DNA from: Phymatolithon calcareum
Taxonomy: Eukaryota; Rhodophyta; Florideophyceae; Hapalidiales
NCBI GenBank assembly: GCA_977006965.1
Contig: OZ345353.1
Coordinates: forward strand, 3,224,001 to 3,288,000
Direction: 5' to 3'
Length of the DNA: 64,000 nt
The stretch's first letter is position 1. The number at the start of each line of letters is the position of its first letter. Both the position numbers and the translations under genes were made by a program. Below, one piece after another: positions 10,022-21,122 of the stretch. The notes under the pieces were generated by a model. That model was not told where the DNA came from. It did no database searches and saw only the letters and a program-made list of their open reading frames with translations.

Positions 10022-10821
10022 GACCTACATCCCCATCTTAGATTTTCACTTTTATTTTTTATGAGCTTGGGAATCCGAGAAGCTCATTGGGCAATTTCCG
10101 TTATGGCAGTACATAATTGGCTAAGCAAAAAAAAGTCCTCTCGCCGTGGAAACTTTTTCCAGAAATTCTCAGCAGAGGGTTCCTTCGAAAATCGGGACAG
10201 CTCCTTAAGCGCGCAGTTTAAGACCACTTCCTGATCCATTCTTCGCATTTCGAAAACTATTTTAGAAAGCCAAGAATGTAGATTATCCAAAAATCAAAAA
10301 AAATCAAAGAAAGGGGATGAAATAAGGAGTGTAGAGCACTTTTCGTAATTCTGATCTTGAAAAAGAATCGCCTACAAAGATGGACAATTATCTCGAAAAG
10401 GACTAGATGAATTTCTTATTACCTCGGTCAAAAGTTTCGAATGGTTGTAGACTAACACAGGAATACTGCAAATTTGGTAAAATCGAACGTCTAGGTGGCA
10501 AAAAAGTTCGCGCCGCGAGACCAAAACTTTTTTAAAATCGGCAAAGGAACAGGCGAAAAATATAGTAAAATTCACGTTGCGCCCCGACGAGAAGCTGAAA
10601 CTGTTCGAAGGTAACACAGTAAGCATTTTTCTGTAATGATTGATTAGAGCCGAACATTGGAAACTTTTGCTGACTTCAGATTTGAAAATATTTCACTTGT
10701 TTCTACACATTTTCTTGAAACTGGATGAAGTCCCGTCGGGGCAAACGACATAATTAAAATTTTCATCCAGTTTATGAGCATTGTTTCGGCCAGTGAGAGC
10801 GCTTCAAAGATGGGGAAGTAG
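10022..10821. mobile_element. 800-bp non-coding insertion with short terminal inverted repeats
   Basis: Inserted in the spacer between kinase K2 and TOP3 copy B. The left end reads CTACATCCCCATCTTAGA and the right end is the inverse of CTACTTCCCCATCTTTGA, giving inverted repeats of about 18 bp with two mismatches. The uninterrupted site is seen near 25,916 (GTAGTTTTAAGTATCTTTCC). No clear target duplication was found and no transposase-like ORF lies inside. It is probably a non-autonomous DNA transposon of unknown superfamily. Confidence 0.6.
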
Positions 10822-11559
10822 TATCTTTCCATACCGTATTCGTGACTTTCTCGTTCGGGTACGGTGGACCATGTCCAGAGGATCTTGTGTTTTCGACCTC
10901 CCTTGAAAGGAAAAAGAACACCATGAAGCCAAGAAAGTGATGTGAAGCGTGGGTCGACGGAATGGAAAGATTGCGGTTGAGCTGATTTGATTTTGCGTGG
11001 TGCCGTCTCCGAGCAATGATGGTCCAGTATCCTTTGCGTTCGTTTACCGTTGGAATGGGAGCCCCCTGAGTCTTTGGGAACTTGATTAAGTTGTTCTGGA
11101 CAGCCACTTATGTTCTTTTGTGCTCTGAAGTAGTAGCCCGCGCGACGATCTCGAATGCAATGGTTCCTTAACAACATTACCCATTTCGGACTGCTCGATC
11201 GCCTCAAAATGTTGACTTCAGCTACTTGCCAAGCGCTTATCTGCTTGCATATCGATCGTCCCCAGTATCGTGAACGCCCCTTTGTAACAGAATGGAAAAA
11301 GATCTCACGTACCCGGACGTCGGAAAAATACATATTGGAGAAAATACTATGATTGCAAAAGAGTCCAAATCGTCACGGTGAGTCGGCGACCGCGATTAGT
11401 TTTTTCCGACGGCAGAACTTCGATCTTTAAATATCAGTTGAAATCTGTAGCAGAAAGCAGAGTTCCTTACCGGTCACTGCCTCTCCCGTGGAGTCGTTAA
11501 AGCTCGGTTTGACGAGAAGAGACATTGCTACCCGGAGATGATTGGCGCGTTCAATGAGT

Positions 11560-13859
11560 CAGCGTCGTCGCCAAAAGATGCTTCCTCCTCTTGTCTGCGT
11601 CTGTCCCCCGTTACTTCCTCTTCCCGCACACTACCTCTGCCCCAGCGTCTACTCCTGCCACCGCTATCCTCAATGTTCACGTGTCCCACACTTCCAGGGT
11701 GTGGTAGTTTGATACCGACGATCGCACCATATGCACCCCGTGAAATTAATGAGAGTCCCCAGAGGAACACGGGAGTGATTCCACGATACAGAAATGTTGC
11801 GCGACCCACACTGCCCACACAGAACGACTCCCTCTGCGGCCGCGACGGACTGAACCTCGTATACAGGGGAGAAGTACACAAAGCTGAAAGATTCCCTGCC
11901 TGCGGAGCAGAATGTGAACTTCGTCGCAGAGTCTCTCGACTCCCGAATATTACACGGGGATTTGTACAGCGGGCATTCCTCGATATTCGACTGGATTGAC
12001 GGCGCGCCCTGCGATAAGGCACATGTTGGATGTGTGCATATGAAGCATCGAAAGTTTGACATGTTCTTCTCCAGGTTTACAGCCTCTTCACTCGGCGGAT
12101 GCGAATTGCAATGAAATAACGTGTGATGGGCGTTTGACGATGAATTGGTCATTTGTAGCACTTGAAATTGGCACAAGGGGCACCTCCCCTCTTGTAGCTC
12201 AATAATCTCAAATCGCGGCAACTCGCAAGAAAACCTTGTGCGATAAAATACTTGTCTTGCAATACAAACTACGATCTGAACCTTCGCTACCACTCGCACG
12301 ACTAAAGTCACCTCCTCCTCCTCCGCGAACACTACCCCGCGACGCTGCTCCTCCACTTCCGTACCGCCCTTTTAAATCCATAGGCTGATGATAATTCCCA
12401 CATTCGGAGATATTGGGCAACAGAGTTTGCCATGTAGCCGCGGTTGAAATGTTAAACCTGCTTCGGAAGACAATGCTCAAAGTTTCCGTCCTCCTGCTTC
12501 GAGCGCATGTAGGGGCGCGCAATATGGAGCTGACATTTTTCGTGTGACACAAAAAGAGCAATGCCGATTTCCGTGGGTGCGAAGCGTCCACCGTTGCCCC
12601 TTCTTTCAAGACCTAGTTCCGCTCTTGTACTTTCCTGATATGCTCCGCGATCATGGCTTCCGTTCCGATTCCGAAATGATCCATGAGTCCAATGACATCG
12701 GCCTCCGAGAGCACCTACGGTGGTTGAGCCCGTGACTCGCGAAACGTAAAGCTCTTCCACGGAACAGTTGCTCCAACATTCAAGAGAGCGGACGGCATGT
12801 CGCGCTCAGACCACTTTTCGAGAGGATGCATGACCTCGAGATAACCCTTGTGCTCAATGATAAACCCTCGAGTACCGAAAAACTCGACCTCGCCAACGCG
12901 AACCTACACTGATGTTTCCGCCCCCTGCTCGTCCACCGAACAGCGCACCAGGAACTGCTTTGTAATATACATGTACACTTTGCGGTGGTCATCAATGTCG
13001 AACGATCCGGGTGCGACTTCAGTCGGATGAATCGGTAGATGAGCGCCATCATCCTGACCGCCAGAACGCGGCCACATGAAGGTGACGAAGTCTTGCTGAC
13101 TGGGCGGGGTAAGAAGCCAGTTTGCAAATAGTCCTTTAAGGTTATAAGTTTCATTGAATTGATCAGTCTCAGTTCTCGCACTGCTGATCAGACCGCCCTT
13201 GACCGGAAATATCCAATTTAAATCTCTCCACGGATACGATGAGAAACCTGGTATACGCACTTCCAGCATGCTCGTCGATCTCCTGTCAGATATCAACCAT
13301 GAACGCAATGCCCTTGCTCAACTTCTCAAGATGGGCGAAAGCACCCAAAAGATCACCGCGGGTCATGGCCGAGAAGCGGGGGCCGTAGACCAAAATGTCG
13401 CGATTGGGGGAGAGACATACGTCACGAACGTCAAAAGCCATCTCCTCACCATACGAGTCATAATCGAGCCACAGAATGAGCCAGTCTAAGTGACAAGTTT
13501 CAGCGCGCAGAGTGCCAACGACGTCTTCCTGGTCCTCACGGACGGTCCGTGCGGTACGGGTGGCGTTGGGATCAAGCAGGGCGGCTGGATCACACGAACC
13601 CCATTACGATACTGTGCCTCGAAATCTGTTTTCTTGAGACGGCCGGTGACGGACGTGAGGACCAAACGACAGGGGATACCTTTGAGTGGCATGTCGAACT
13701 CAAAGATGCGGTTGTGCATCGAGTATCCATTGCGCGTAGTCACTGCCCCACCCTGCCGCAGGACAACGGCGGTTTCCTTTGCAGCAGACGACTTCTCCGC
13801 CACGCGCTACACCATCGCGATCTTGACGGTCGATGAAATGTAACCGACGAGGTAGGCAT
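11560..13859 (-). pseudogene. TOP3: DNA topoisomerase III pseudogene, copy B
   Basis: Second TOP3 relic, with the same order of parts as copy A. A possible ATG lies at 13857-13859, followed by the 38-nt GT...AG segment and a damaged N-terminus; KLSKGIAF and TRFL follow near 13,300. The active-site segment near 13,180 reads ISSARTETDQF: the catalytic tyrosine has become serine (codon 13180-13182), so this copy could not cleave DNA even if expressed. The central part between TRF...DI and the active site, about 150 residues in a normal enzyme, is missing. The C-terminal Cys-rich segments (12.1-11.7 kb) are in a different frame from the Gly-rich tract. About 2 kb of this copy and its upstream flank is almost identical to copy D. 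Confidence 0.83.
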
Positions 13860-14283
13860 TGTCCTGTTCCGAAAAACCCGTCTGCATCTACCTGTGCATG
13901 ATGGGCTGAGTTGGGGCGAGAATTCTTGGCTGTATAGTATAGCAAATATGGTATGATGCGATACAGATATTCTTGAATTTTGCCCTACTGTATTGCTCTG
14001 GCTGTCGCGCACTGCGATCCCGTCATAAGTGCACATCCTATTTGAACCATCCGGTCGTCGTGAGGTAGAAAAGGTTTCTATGCTGCGGTCCAGATTGGCA
14101 TCCAAGTCGAAAATTTCTATCATGAATGATAACTGTTGTCGATTGTCTTTGGCTCGTACTCACGCTTGACATTAAAAGTATATGCTACGTAAAGAGCCAT
14201 TTTTCGCCTTTCAGCCTTCTAACTGTCGCCGAACAAAGAGCCAGCAAAGAACTTTTTTTCTTTTTGTCCCAAAACAAGATTGC

Positions 14284-14345
14284 AACGATTAGAACAGGAT
14301 TTGCGCGTTGCGTGGGGCTGAGTGGGATGGTTCACGAAAAAGGCG
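14284..14345 (+). pseudogene. Short kinase-family fragment, plus strand
   Basis: About 60 bases (from GCAACGATTAGAACAGGATT onward) match the kinase region coding QRREPDLRVAWG-GWF, with a frameshift and a stop. It sits at the same place in module 2 as the larger fragment at 7,110 does in module 1, so it is a shortened relic of it. Confidence 0.7.
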
Positions 14346-15130
14346 AAATGCGAAAGCGACCACCAGAGGGGTGCAGTCCCAAATCAACTGCTGTAAGATC
14401 ACCTCAGCTCGTCTGTGCGATAACGGAAAGCCATCGGGAAGTGTCGGGATAACGGCAGTCTTGGGTTTCAAAACTAGTTTGATGATGGAACTCTCTGGCG
14501 GCCCACAAGACTTCGTTCACGTAAACCCCTGCGAACTAACTTGTCAACAGCAATGTTTCTTGAAATTCTGCAGTGACTCGGTATCCAAATGGCTTCGATG
14601 GGAATCTCCTGGGACATTACTTGCTCCGTAAGGCACCAAAGTTTCCGATATTTCTAACTTGGCATTGGGGAAACACAAATCTTTGCGCTGAGTCCACTCC
14701 TTGACATTACAATTTTAGGTTTAGTAATTTAGGTTACTGAAACCGATGTGCCATTCAACATACTGTGTGCTTCACGGTTCGCTGTTCAAAGGGATTACAT
14801 AATGTGGCAACAACGAAAATCGTTTTCAGTACAAATCTTGAGCTGAGTCCAGCAGTCTCGCGGTAGGCTCCGCAAATTTGTCACTTGACAGTCGACCTCA
14901 CGGACGCGGACTGCCACAGGAACTCTGCAAGACGTTTACGTTTTTGCATTTGCAGGTCCCGTCCGTTTCCAAGTCTCTATCCTAAGCTACTGTCCCTGTT
15001 CTAAGTTGCATTCTTCGTTCGAAAACCAAGCCTGTCGGGTCCTCTACAAGATCAAGCTCTTCTTTCGGTTCACGCGTTAGCGCCCGTTCGTAAGAGGATC
15101 CGCACGTCGGCGACATCGTTGTCCGTCCTC
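14346..15130. repeat. Module 2 tail and flank
   Basis: From 14,346 to about 14,925 the sequence follows the module tails at 7.33 kb and 29.6 kb. From about 14,930 to 15,130 it diverges and nothing recognisable was found. No gene is present. Confidence 0.5.
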
Positions 15131-15134
15131 CGAC

Positions 15135-16110
15135 AAAGATGTTGGGCTGAATTGTGCTGTACTTAGCCTATGTGCGGATGTCAATCAATCCTACTTCCCA
15201 TCATGAGGAGTAGGACTGATTGACATATATTGAAATAGTCAGCATGATGCAGATCTGCTTGAGCCAATTTAGCCCTGTTACCACTTTGAGGCAAAGCATT
15301 GGAATTATTTATTTATTTTTATTCTTTTCTCGAAAAGTGTCGAGAATAAATAATTTTATTGTTGAACGCAGAAGCAATAAATTATTGTATTCAAGTTCAG
15401 TGAGTTATAAATAACTGGTTATTCCCCGAATTATTAGATCCTTCTTGCTACTTTCTGTCGCGATAGAATAACCGGATCAAAAAAATGAGGAGTCCGATAC
15501 AATAATTGTCGCAACCACGACGATCTCAATAAATACAATAAATATGCGAGACTCAGGAATAAATTATTGGAACAATAATTTAAATAATTACAATAGCAAT
15601 TATTTTTTCCAATGCTTTGCTTTGAGGCCTGGGATAAGCACGCACGAGAAGAAAAGAAACAAGAGCCTTCTGGATTCATATTTAGAACGGGCGTTTTCCG
15701 GTGCAGAGACCTCGACCAAGTGCGTGGGCCAGGACGGCAGGCAGGATATAATTTGCACGAGACACGGCAGTCTACATGCATCTGATTTTTGCGGCCTAAT
15801 AAAAACAAAATACCTTCTGAAAGTCTGGTTGACTAGGACCGGAGGGACTGGACCCCTCACAAGGGCAAACGCTGCGATGCCCCCTTTATTTTCGGGGGAT
15901 GTCGAGTCCTAACCTCAGCGAAACCTGTGGAAATCCTGTGTCCAGCGATGCATAATTGACTGCGCGCAGTGTTTTTTGATTAAAAATACTTCGTGCCTGA
16001 ACGGACCCTTTTTGCATCTTGCAAAGTGTATATTTTTGAAAGGTTGTAATCCAATCACGGTATCATAGGGTCAAAGATTCAGTCGAGCAACCGCCACGGT
16101 ATAAGGTGGT
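15135..16110. repeat. Dispersed repeat, inverted relative to 24,640-25,302 (interrupted by a MITE)
   Basis: The sequence from the CTGTACTTAGCCTATGTGCG end to the AGTCGAGCAACCGCC end matches the reverse complement of about 24,640-25,302. It starts with a hairpin at 15,179-15,225 (arms TGTCAATCAATCCTACT and AGTAGGACTGATTGACA). A frame of about 100 codons with RPGIST, ERAFSGA and VWLTRTGGT is shared by both copies, though its function is unknown. This copy is about 330 bp longer because a hAT-like MITE (15292-15619) sits inside it. Confidence 0.75.
15292..15619. mobile_element. hAT-like MITE, 328 bp, copy 1
   Basis: The terminal inverted repeats start CAAAGCATTGGAA, which fits the YARNG rule for hAT ends. 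The element is flanked by perfect 8-bp duplications CTTTGAGG (15284-15291 and 15620-15627). The empty site is visible in the inverted repeat copy near 25,118-25,126, where CCCAGGCCTCAATG is continuous. The interior is AT-rich and non-coding. A second copy in opposite orientation is at 17710-18036. Confidence 0.9.
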
Positions 16111-16139
16111 ATCATAGATTCTTATGCAGCTATCAATTA

Positions 16140-16318
16140 ATGTTTCCCAACCGGGAAAATGAGAAATTGAGGAAATGGGAACTCCAACTTGTCCAATAGA
16201 ATGCCTGCACTTGTGCAATTCTACGAAGAGTACCGTTTCTCAAGTGTCGACATTCTATTGGACATGACGGCTTTCCTTATCATTTTCCCGATAAATAAAC
16301 ATTCGTTCATCGGCCCTA
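16140..16318. mobile_element. Hairpin MITE (TAGGGCCGATGAACG ends), copy 1
   Basis: The right end reads back as TAGGGCCGATGAACGAATGTTT; the left end keeps ATGTTTCCCAACCGGGAAAAT but lacks its first bases. Nested inside is a hairpin with arms TGTCCAATAGAATG-CTGCACTTG and CAAGTGTCGACATTCTATTGGACA. Related copies are at about 23,770 and 52,427. No coding capacity. The TAGGG start again suggests the hAT group. Confidence 0.7.
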
Positions 16319-16659
16319 ATCCACGGCACTATTTCTATTGTTGCCGTCGTTCCAGATCGTCAAGCACATTAACTGTCAATTCAGGGAAGTGAAAACGAAC
16401 GGTAGTTTTAAGTATCTTACCATGCCGTATTCATGACATTATCGTTCCGGGACGGTGGGGCCATTCCAGTGGACCTTGTATTTTCGACCTCGCTTGAAGG
16501 GAAAAAGAACAGCATGATGCCTAGTGGCGTGAAGCGTGGGTCGACGGAATGGAAAGATTGCGGTTGAGCTGCTTTGATTGTGAATGGAGCCTTCTCCGAG
16601 CAATGAGGTCCCAGTATCCTTTGCGTTCGTTTACCGTTGGAATGGGAGCCCGCTGAGTC

Positions 16660-17345
16660 TGTGGAAACTTGATTAAGTTGTTTTGGACTTCCCCTTCTGT
16701 TCTTTCGTAATCTGAAGTAGTAGCCTGCACGGCGATCTTGACTCCAACGGAGACTGCAGGCCCTTCCGTGCTTCAAATGCAACCACATGGGACACAAGCT
16801 AGCGGAGGTTCCTTAACAACATTACTCATTTCGAACTACTCGATCGACTCAAAAGTTGACTTCAACCACTTGTCGAACGCTTATCTACTTACATGTCGAT
16901 CGTCACCATGATCATGAACACCATTTTGTAATAGAATGCCAAAATATGTCACGTACCCGGACGTCGCCAAAATACATATTGGAGGAAATGATACAATAAG
17001 TGCAAGAGACTACAAATCGTCACGGTATGCCGGCGTCCGTGATTTGTTTTTTCGACTGCAAAACTTCGATTTTTAAATGACATTTAAAATCTGATGCAGA
17101 AAGCAGAGTCCCTTACCGGTCACTGTCGCTCCCGCAGCGTCGTTAAAGCTCAGTTTGACGAGAAGAGACATTGCTACTCAGAGATGATTGGCGCGTACAA
17201 AGAGTCAACGTCGTCGCAAAAAGCTGTGTCCTCTTGTTGCCTGTCTCTGTCCCCCGATACTACTTCTTCCCGCACTTCTGACTCTGCCCCAGCGTCTACC
17301 GCTGCCACCGCTATCCTCAATGTCCCCGTGACCCACACTTCCAGG
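16660..17345. repeat. 0.69-kb near-identical direct repeat (partner at 20,428-21,122)
   Basis: From TCTGTGGAAACTTGATTAAG to the CCAGGGTGTGGTGGTT region, the sequence matches 20,428-21,122 with only a few differences seen by eye (for example GATACTACTT against GATACTCCTT, and GTGACCCACAC against GTGTCCCACAC). It covers the spacer and the extreme C-terminal end of TOP3. This is a recent duplication. Confidence 0.85.
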
Positions 17346-17480
17346 GTGTGGTGGTTGGCGAATATCGCGGTGGGCACCGGCACTGCGAAGCATGTCATGA
17401 TACCGAGGATCGACGTTCGTAAGAATATAAATGCCACAACCACAACCAACTGGCTCCCCTCCGCCCCTTCTACTCATCGG
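17180..17480 (-). pseudogene. TOP3: TOP3 C-terminal fragment F
   Basis: Only the last part of the TOP3 relic remains here: the tail with PHPGSVGHGDIEDSGG and GRRWGRV. It aligns with the C-termini of copies B, C, D and E. The part that should precede it is replaced near 17,390-17,480 by unrelated sequence. This is an incomplete module, cut before the zinc-finger region. Confidence 0.7.
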
Positions 17481-17709
17481 TTGCGGAAACTTCTAACTTA
17501 TCCACCCTACATAATATGTATATATGAACTGTTCAAGTATCTCCCGTGCTCAGCGCCCGCGGCGCCACAAACCAATAACCTTTCGGTCGTAGCCCGCATA
17601 CCGCACCGGTATCACAGACGTACGTTCCACGTAGCATTTCCTCCGACTGATCGTTACCGACAACCTGTCGGAATGTTGCAAGTGAGTTCTTGTCACTGCT
17701 ACGTCTCTT

Positions 17710-18036
17710 CAAAGCATTGGAAAAAATAATTGCTATTGTAATTATTTAAATTATTGTTCCAATAATTTATTCCTGAGTCTCGCATATTTATTGTATTTAT
17801 TGAGATCGTCGTGGTTGCGACAATTATTGTATCGGACTCCTCATTTTTTCGATCCGGTTATTCTATCGCGACAGAAAGTAGCAAGAAGGATCTAATAATT
17901 CGGGGAATAACCAGTTATTTATACCTCACTGAACTTGAATACAATAATTTATTGCTTCTGCGTTCAACAATAAATTATTTATTCTCGACACTTTTCGAGA
18001 AAAGAATAAAAATAAATAAATAATTCCAATGCTTTG
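17710..18036. mobile_element. hAT-like MITE, 327 bp, copy 2
   Basis: Reverse complement of the element at 15292-15619, with the same CAAAGCATTGG termini. It is flanked by a different perfect 8-bp duplication, CGTCTCTT (17702-17709 and 18037-18044). Two copies with different duplicated targets show true transposition rather than segmental duplication. Confidence 0.92.
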
Positions 18037-18202
18037 CGTCTCTTCCGGCACTACAGTACCGTACGGCTCACCCAACCAAATCATAATCCGACTTCAACAG
18101 TTGAGATTGTACATAAGCGCCTCGCATAACTCACCTACCTGCGAACTCATGTGAAAATTTCGTGGCTACTTAACCTGTTTCGAGGGCACAGCGAACATCG
18201 AA

Positions 18203-18349
18203 ATGGTGAAAGCCATGTGCAAAAAATGCGGCAAGGAAATTGAGGTCGGCAATCATCTTAACACCAGGTCGGCTTGGGATGAAAGGGAGAAGCACGTCAG
18301 GAACAAGCATGCTGGCACCAACGTTCAAGCATGTTTCGATAGGAATTGA
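18203..18349 (+). CDS. Small zinc-finger protein or its N-terminal remnant (48 aa)
   Basis: A 48-codon frame begins MVKAMCKKCGKEIEVGNH and ends in VQACFDRN. The Cys pair CKKC and the pair HVRNKH, about 22 residues later, form a CCHH pattern like C2H2 or BED fingers. A second copy at 49,999 has the same opening but is frameshifted before the histidine pair. The frame lies convergent to kinase K3, about 315 bases away, and its 3' flank recurs next to K2 and K5, so it belongs to the repeated module. It may be the stump of a longer gene, as similar-looking residues continue in other frames to about 18,480. Function is unknown. Confidence 0.45.
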   Translation: MVKAMCKKCGKEIEVGNHLNTRSAWDEREKHVRNKHAGTNVQACFDRN

Positions 18350-18664
18350 TGGAATGTTTTCCGCTTTGGGTGGTGGGTTGTTGTATGCCCCTTGTGCAAA
18401 ACGGCCGTTCTTGCGTATCATCAAGATGGAAACGAAATCGATGTTCCAAAACGCTAACTCATTGTTAAAGTCGAAAAATCCCGGGTTATTCGATCCGGCA
18501 TACGTCTAGCGTAAATACATGATGAGCACAGTAAACTATTTGCTTTCATTTTCTAACCATAGGTTAAATACAGCTGAAATACAGCCCAACATCTTGTACA
18601 GTATCGGTACTACAACGTCTGAAAGGGCAGGCAGAGCTCGGCTGTATGTGTACACATCAGTTTG

Positions 18665-20119
18665 CTACTGTAGTTTCGCGCTTGTCTCAAATTTCTCCAC
18701 TGCCTGCTTCACCATAACCCACACTAAGCTCAGTTGCAGTTGCAGTGCATCTTGACAGTTACATTTCGCCTGTTCTTCAACATGGATGAGCTCATTCAGT
18801 GTCCGGAAAACTCTTGACAAATATGTCAACAAGCCCACAGCATCGTAAACTTCAGCAAATTCTGTGAGCGCAATACCCATTTCCGCGCAGTAAACAGACA
18901 AACTCTTGTGGCCGAATATAGAAAGGTCGGCAAGACAGCAACCTACATAAGATTGGTTCCAGTCAAAAAAGCAATATGAACCTGTTGTTCCACCCGGCCG
19001 AAACATATTTCGTGACGGTAAATCACCGTGAACGAAAGTCGTTGGCAGCTTTGCATTCCGGACCTCACGTAGAGCTCGGATAATGTACGCCTTCCAACGC
19101 TTCATATACTTGAATTCCTCATTATCCTTCAGAAACTTAAGCTCTTCGTGTTCAAGCAAAAAGTCAAGGTTCTCCTCCATCCATTCTGCACCCAGAACCA
19201 TCATTCCTGCCGCTTCCAGTTCCGGAATCGCTGACATGCTCGCCTTCTGCAGCTCGGCCAGGTCTCTGAAAAACTGCGGGAATTCGCTTGTTGGAATACC
19301 ATTATCAAGCAGACCCCATTCCTTTCCGTGATCGGCTGATATCGTGATCCTCTCTTCCGTGTCAATCAAGAGGGGCTTCGCCACAAACGAAGGTGCAACC
19401 TTGCACAACACCGATGCTATCGCCGCCTCATTGCAGAAAATAGGTGAACATTTCAGGAAATAGAACCCTTTGTCGGTGTTTACTCGAAGTATACTGCAAA
19501 GCATCGTTGCTTTCAGCTGAGTCACCGGTCCCCTTACCTCTAGTCCATGCGATCTCAAAACCCCGCACATCCATTCCGCCTTTTCCGTGAACCATCCCAC
19601 ACGGCCCCACGCAACTCGCAAATCCGGTTCTCTTCGTTGCAAAATGCTGCTGAGCTCTTCGCGGATAGCATACCGTGCCTCCTCATCGCAATGGTCAATG
19701 ACAGCTTCTTCAATATTCACCCACTCCCACCCTTGCGGAAGAGCAATTGGATCTTCATGCGCCTCGAAAATGATCACAGATCGAACAACCCGGGCTTCGG
19801 AAATCTCCTTTTCCCGATTCCATATCCATCGCAAGATCGTAACTGAAAAGTTGAACCCAAGTTTCAGTTTCAATTCATCCATCATACCGGGAGCGTTTGC
19901 CCAACTCATATGGTGTCCAAAACATTGCGGAAGCGTCCACTTGTCTCCCTTACGAATGACAAGAATTCGACTCCGTGCCGTGTCCGGAATGAGCAATTGT
20001 AGCTCGTTGACACCATCTTTTGCGCAGCGTTCCCATGCCGACAAGCAGTCTTTCGATTCCTCCATAGCGCCTCCTTGTTGCTCCTCCGTTGTTCCCGGGA
20101 GCACTTTGTCGCCCAACAT
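18665..20119 (-). CDS. APH-fold phosphotransferase with degenerate NUDIX-like N-terminus, copy K3
   Basis: Third full copy, exactly 484 aa from the conserved ATG at 20117-20119. An in-frame ATG also exists upstream at 20162-20164 but lies in non-conserved sequence. The N-lobe lysine in YFLKCSP and the FFDWNQ aspartate are present. The catalytic loop reads HGDLPSRN instead of HGDLPTGN, so H, D and the catalytic N are kept. The NUDIX-like part reads GDKWTLPQC with MDELKLKLG. Substitutions relative to K1 are scattered along the length and no indel is present. It lies on the same strand as TOP3 copy C, about 0.8 kb downstream of it. Substrate unknown. Confidence 0.85.
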   Translation of the reverse strand: MLGDKVLPGTTEEQQGGAMEESKDCLSAWERCAKDGVNELQLLIPDTARSRILVIRKGDKWTLPQCFGHHMSWANAPGMMDELKLKLGFNFSVTILRWIWNREKEISEARVVRSVIIFEAHEDPIALPQGWEWVNIEEAVIDHCDEEARYAIREELSSILQRREPDLRVAWGRVGWFTEKAEWMCGVLRSHGLEVRGPVTQLKATMLCSILRVNTDKGFYFLKCSPIFCNEAAIASVLCKVAPSFVAKPLLIDTEERITISADHGKEWGLLDNGIPTSEFPQFFRDLAELQKASMSAIPELEAAGMMVLGAEWMEENLDFLLEHEELKFLKDNEEFKYMKRWKAYIIRALREVRNAKLPTTFVHGDLPSRNMFRPGGTTGSYCFFDWNQSYVGCCLADLSIFGHKSLSVYCAEMGIALTEFAEVYDAVGLLTYLSRVFRTLNELIHVEEQAKCNCQDALQLQLSLVWVMVKQAVEKFETSAKLQ

Positions 20120-20427
20120 GACGTATGTGACGTTACTTCGCTGCACGAAGACCGCATATCGCATGACTCGAAAATAATTATTGCTCCCTGTAAGTTGTCA
20201 TACTGTACAGATCGCGGACGGAACATGCCCGCCCATCCCTCACAGGCTTGTACCTATTTTCTTGTGTGCAGTTAATCCACGGCACAGTTTCTGATGTTGC
20301 CGTCGTTCCAGATCGTCAAGCATATTGACTGTCCCGGAAGTGAAAACGAACAGTAGTTTTAAGTATCTTTCCATGCGGCATTCGTGACATTCTCGTTCGG
20401 GTACGGTGGACCATGGCCAGCGGACCT

Positions 20428-21122
20428 CTGTGGAAACTTGATTAAGTTGTTTTGGACTTCCCCTTCTGTTCTTTCGTAATCTGAAGTAGTAGCCTGCACG
20501 GCGATCTTGACTCCAACGGAGACTGCAGGCCCTTCCGTGCTTCAAATGCAACCACATGGGACACAAGCTAGCGGAGGTTCCTTAACAACATTACTCATTT
20601 CGAACTGCTCGATCGACTCAAAAGTTGACTTCAACCACTTGTCGAACGCTTATCTACTTACATGTCGATCGTCACCATGATCATGAACACCATTTTGTAA
20701 TAGAATGCCAAAATATGTCACGTACCCGGACGTCGCCAAAATACATATTGGAGGAAATGATACAATAAGTGCAAGAGACTACAAATCGTCACGGTATGCC
20801 GGCGTCCGTGATTTGTTTTTTCGACTGCAAAACTTCGATTTTTAAATGACATTTAAAATCTGATGCAGAAAGCAGAGTCCCTTACCGGTCACTGTCGCTC
20901 CCGCAGCGTCGTTAAAGCTCAGTTTGACGAGAAGAGACATTGCTACTCAGAGATGATTGGCGCGTACAAAGAGTCAACGTCGTCGCAAAAAGCTGTGTCC
21001 TCTTGTTGCCTGTCTCTGTCCCCCGATACTCCTTCTTCCCGCACTTCTGACTCTGCCCCAGCGTCTACCGCTGCCACCGCTATCCTCAATGTCCCCGTGT
21101 CCCACACTTCCAGGGTGTGGTG
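20428..21122. repeat. 0.69-kb near-identical direct repeat (partner at 16,660-17,345)
   Basis: Partner of the block at 16,660-17,345. It runs from the spacer between K3 and TOP3 copy C into the C-terminal coding end of TOP3. At its right end this copy continues into normal TOP3 sequence, whereas the partner diverges, so this is the more complete version. Confidence 0.85.
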
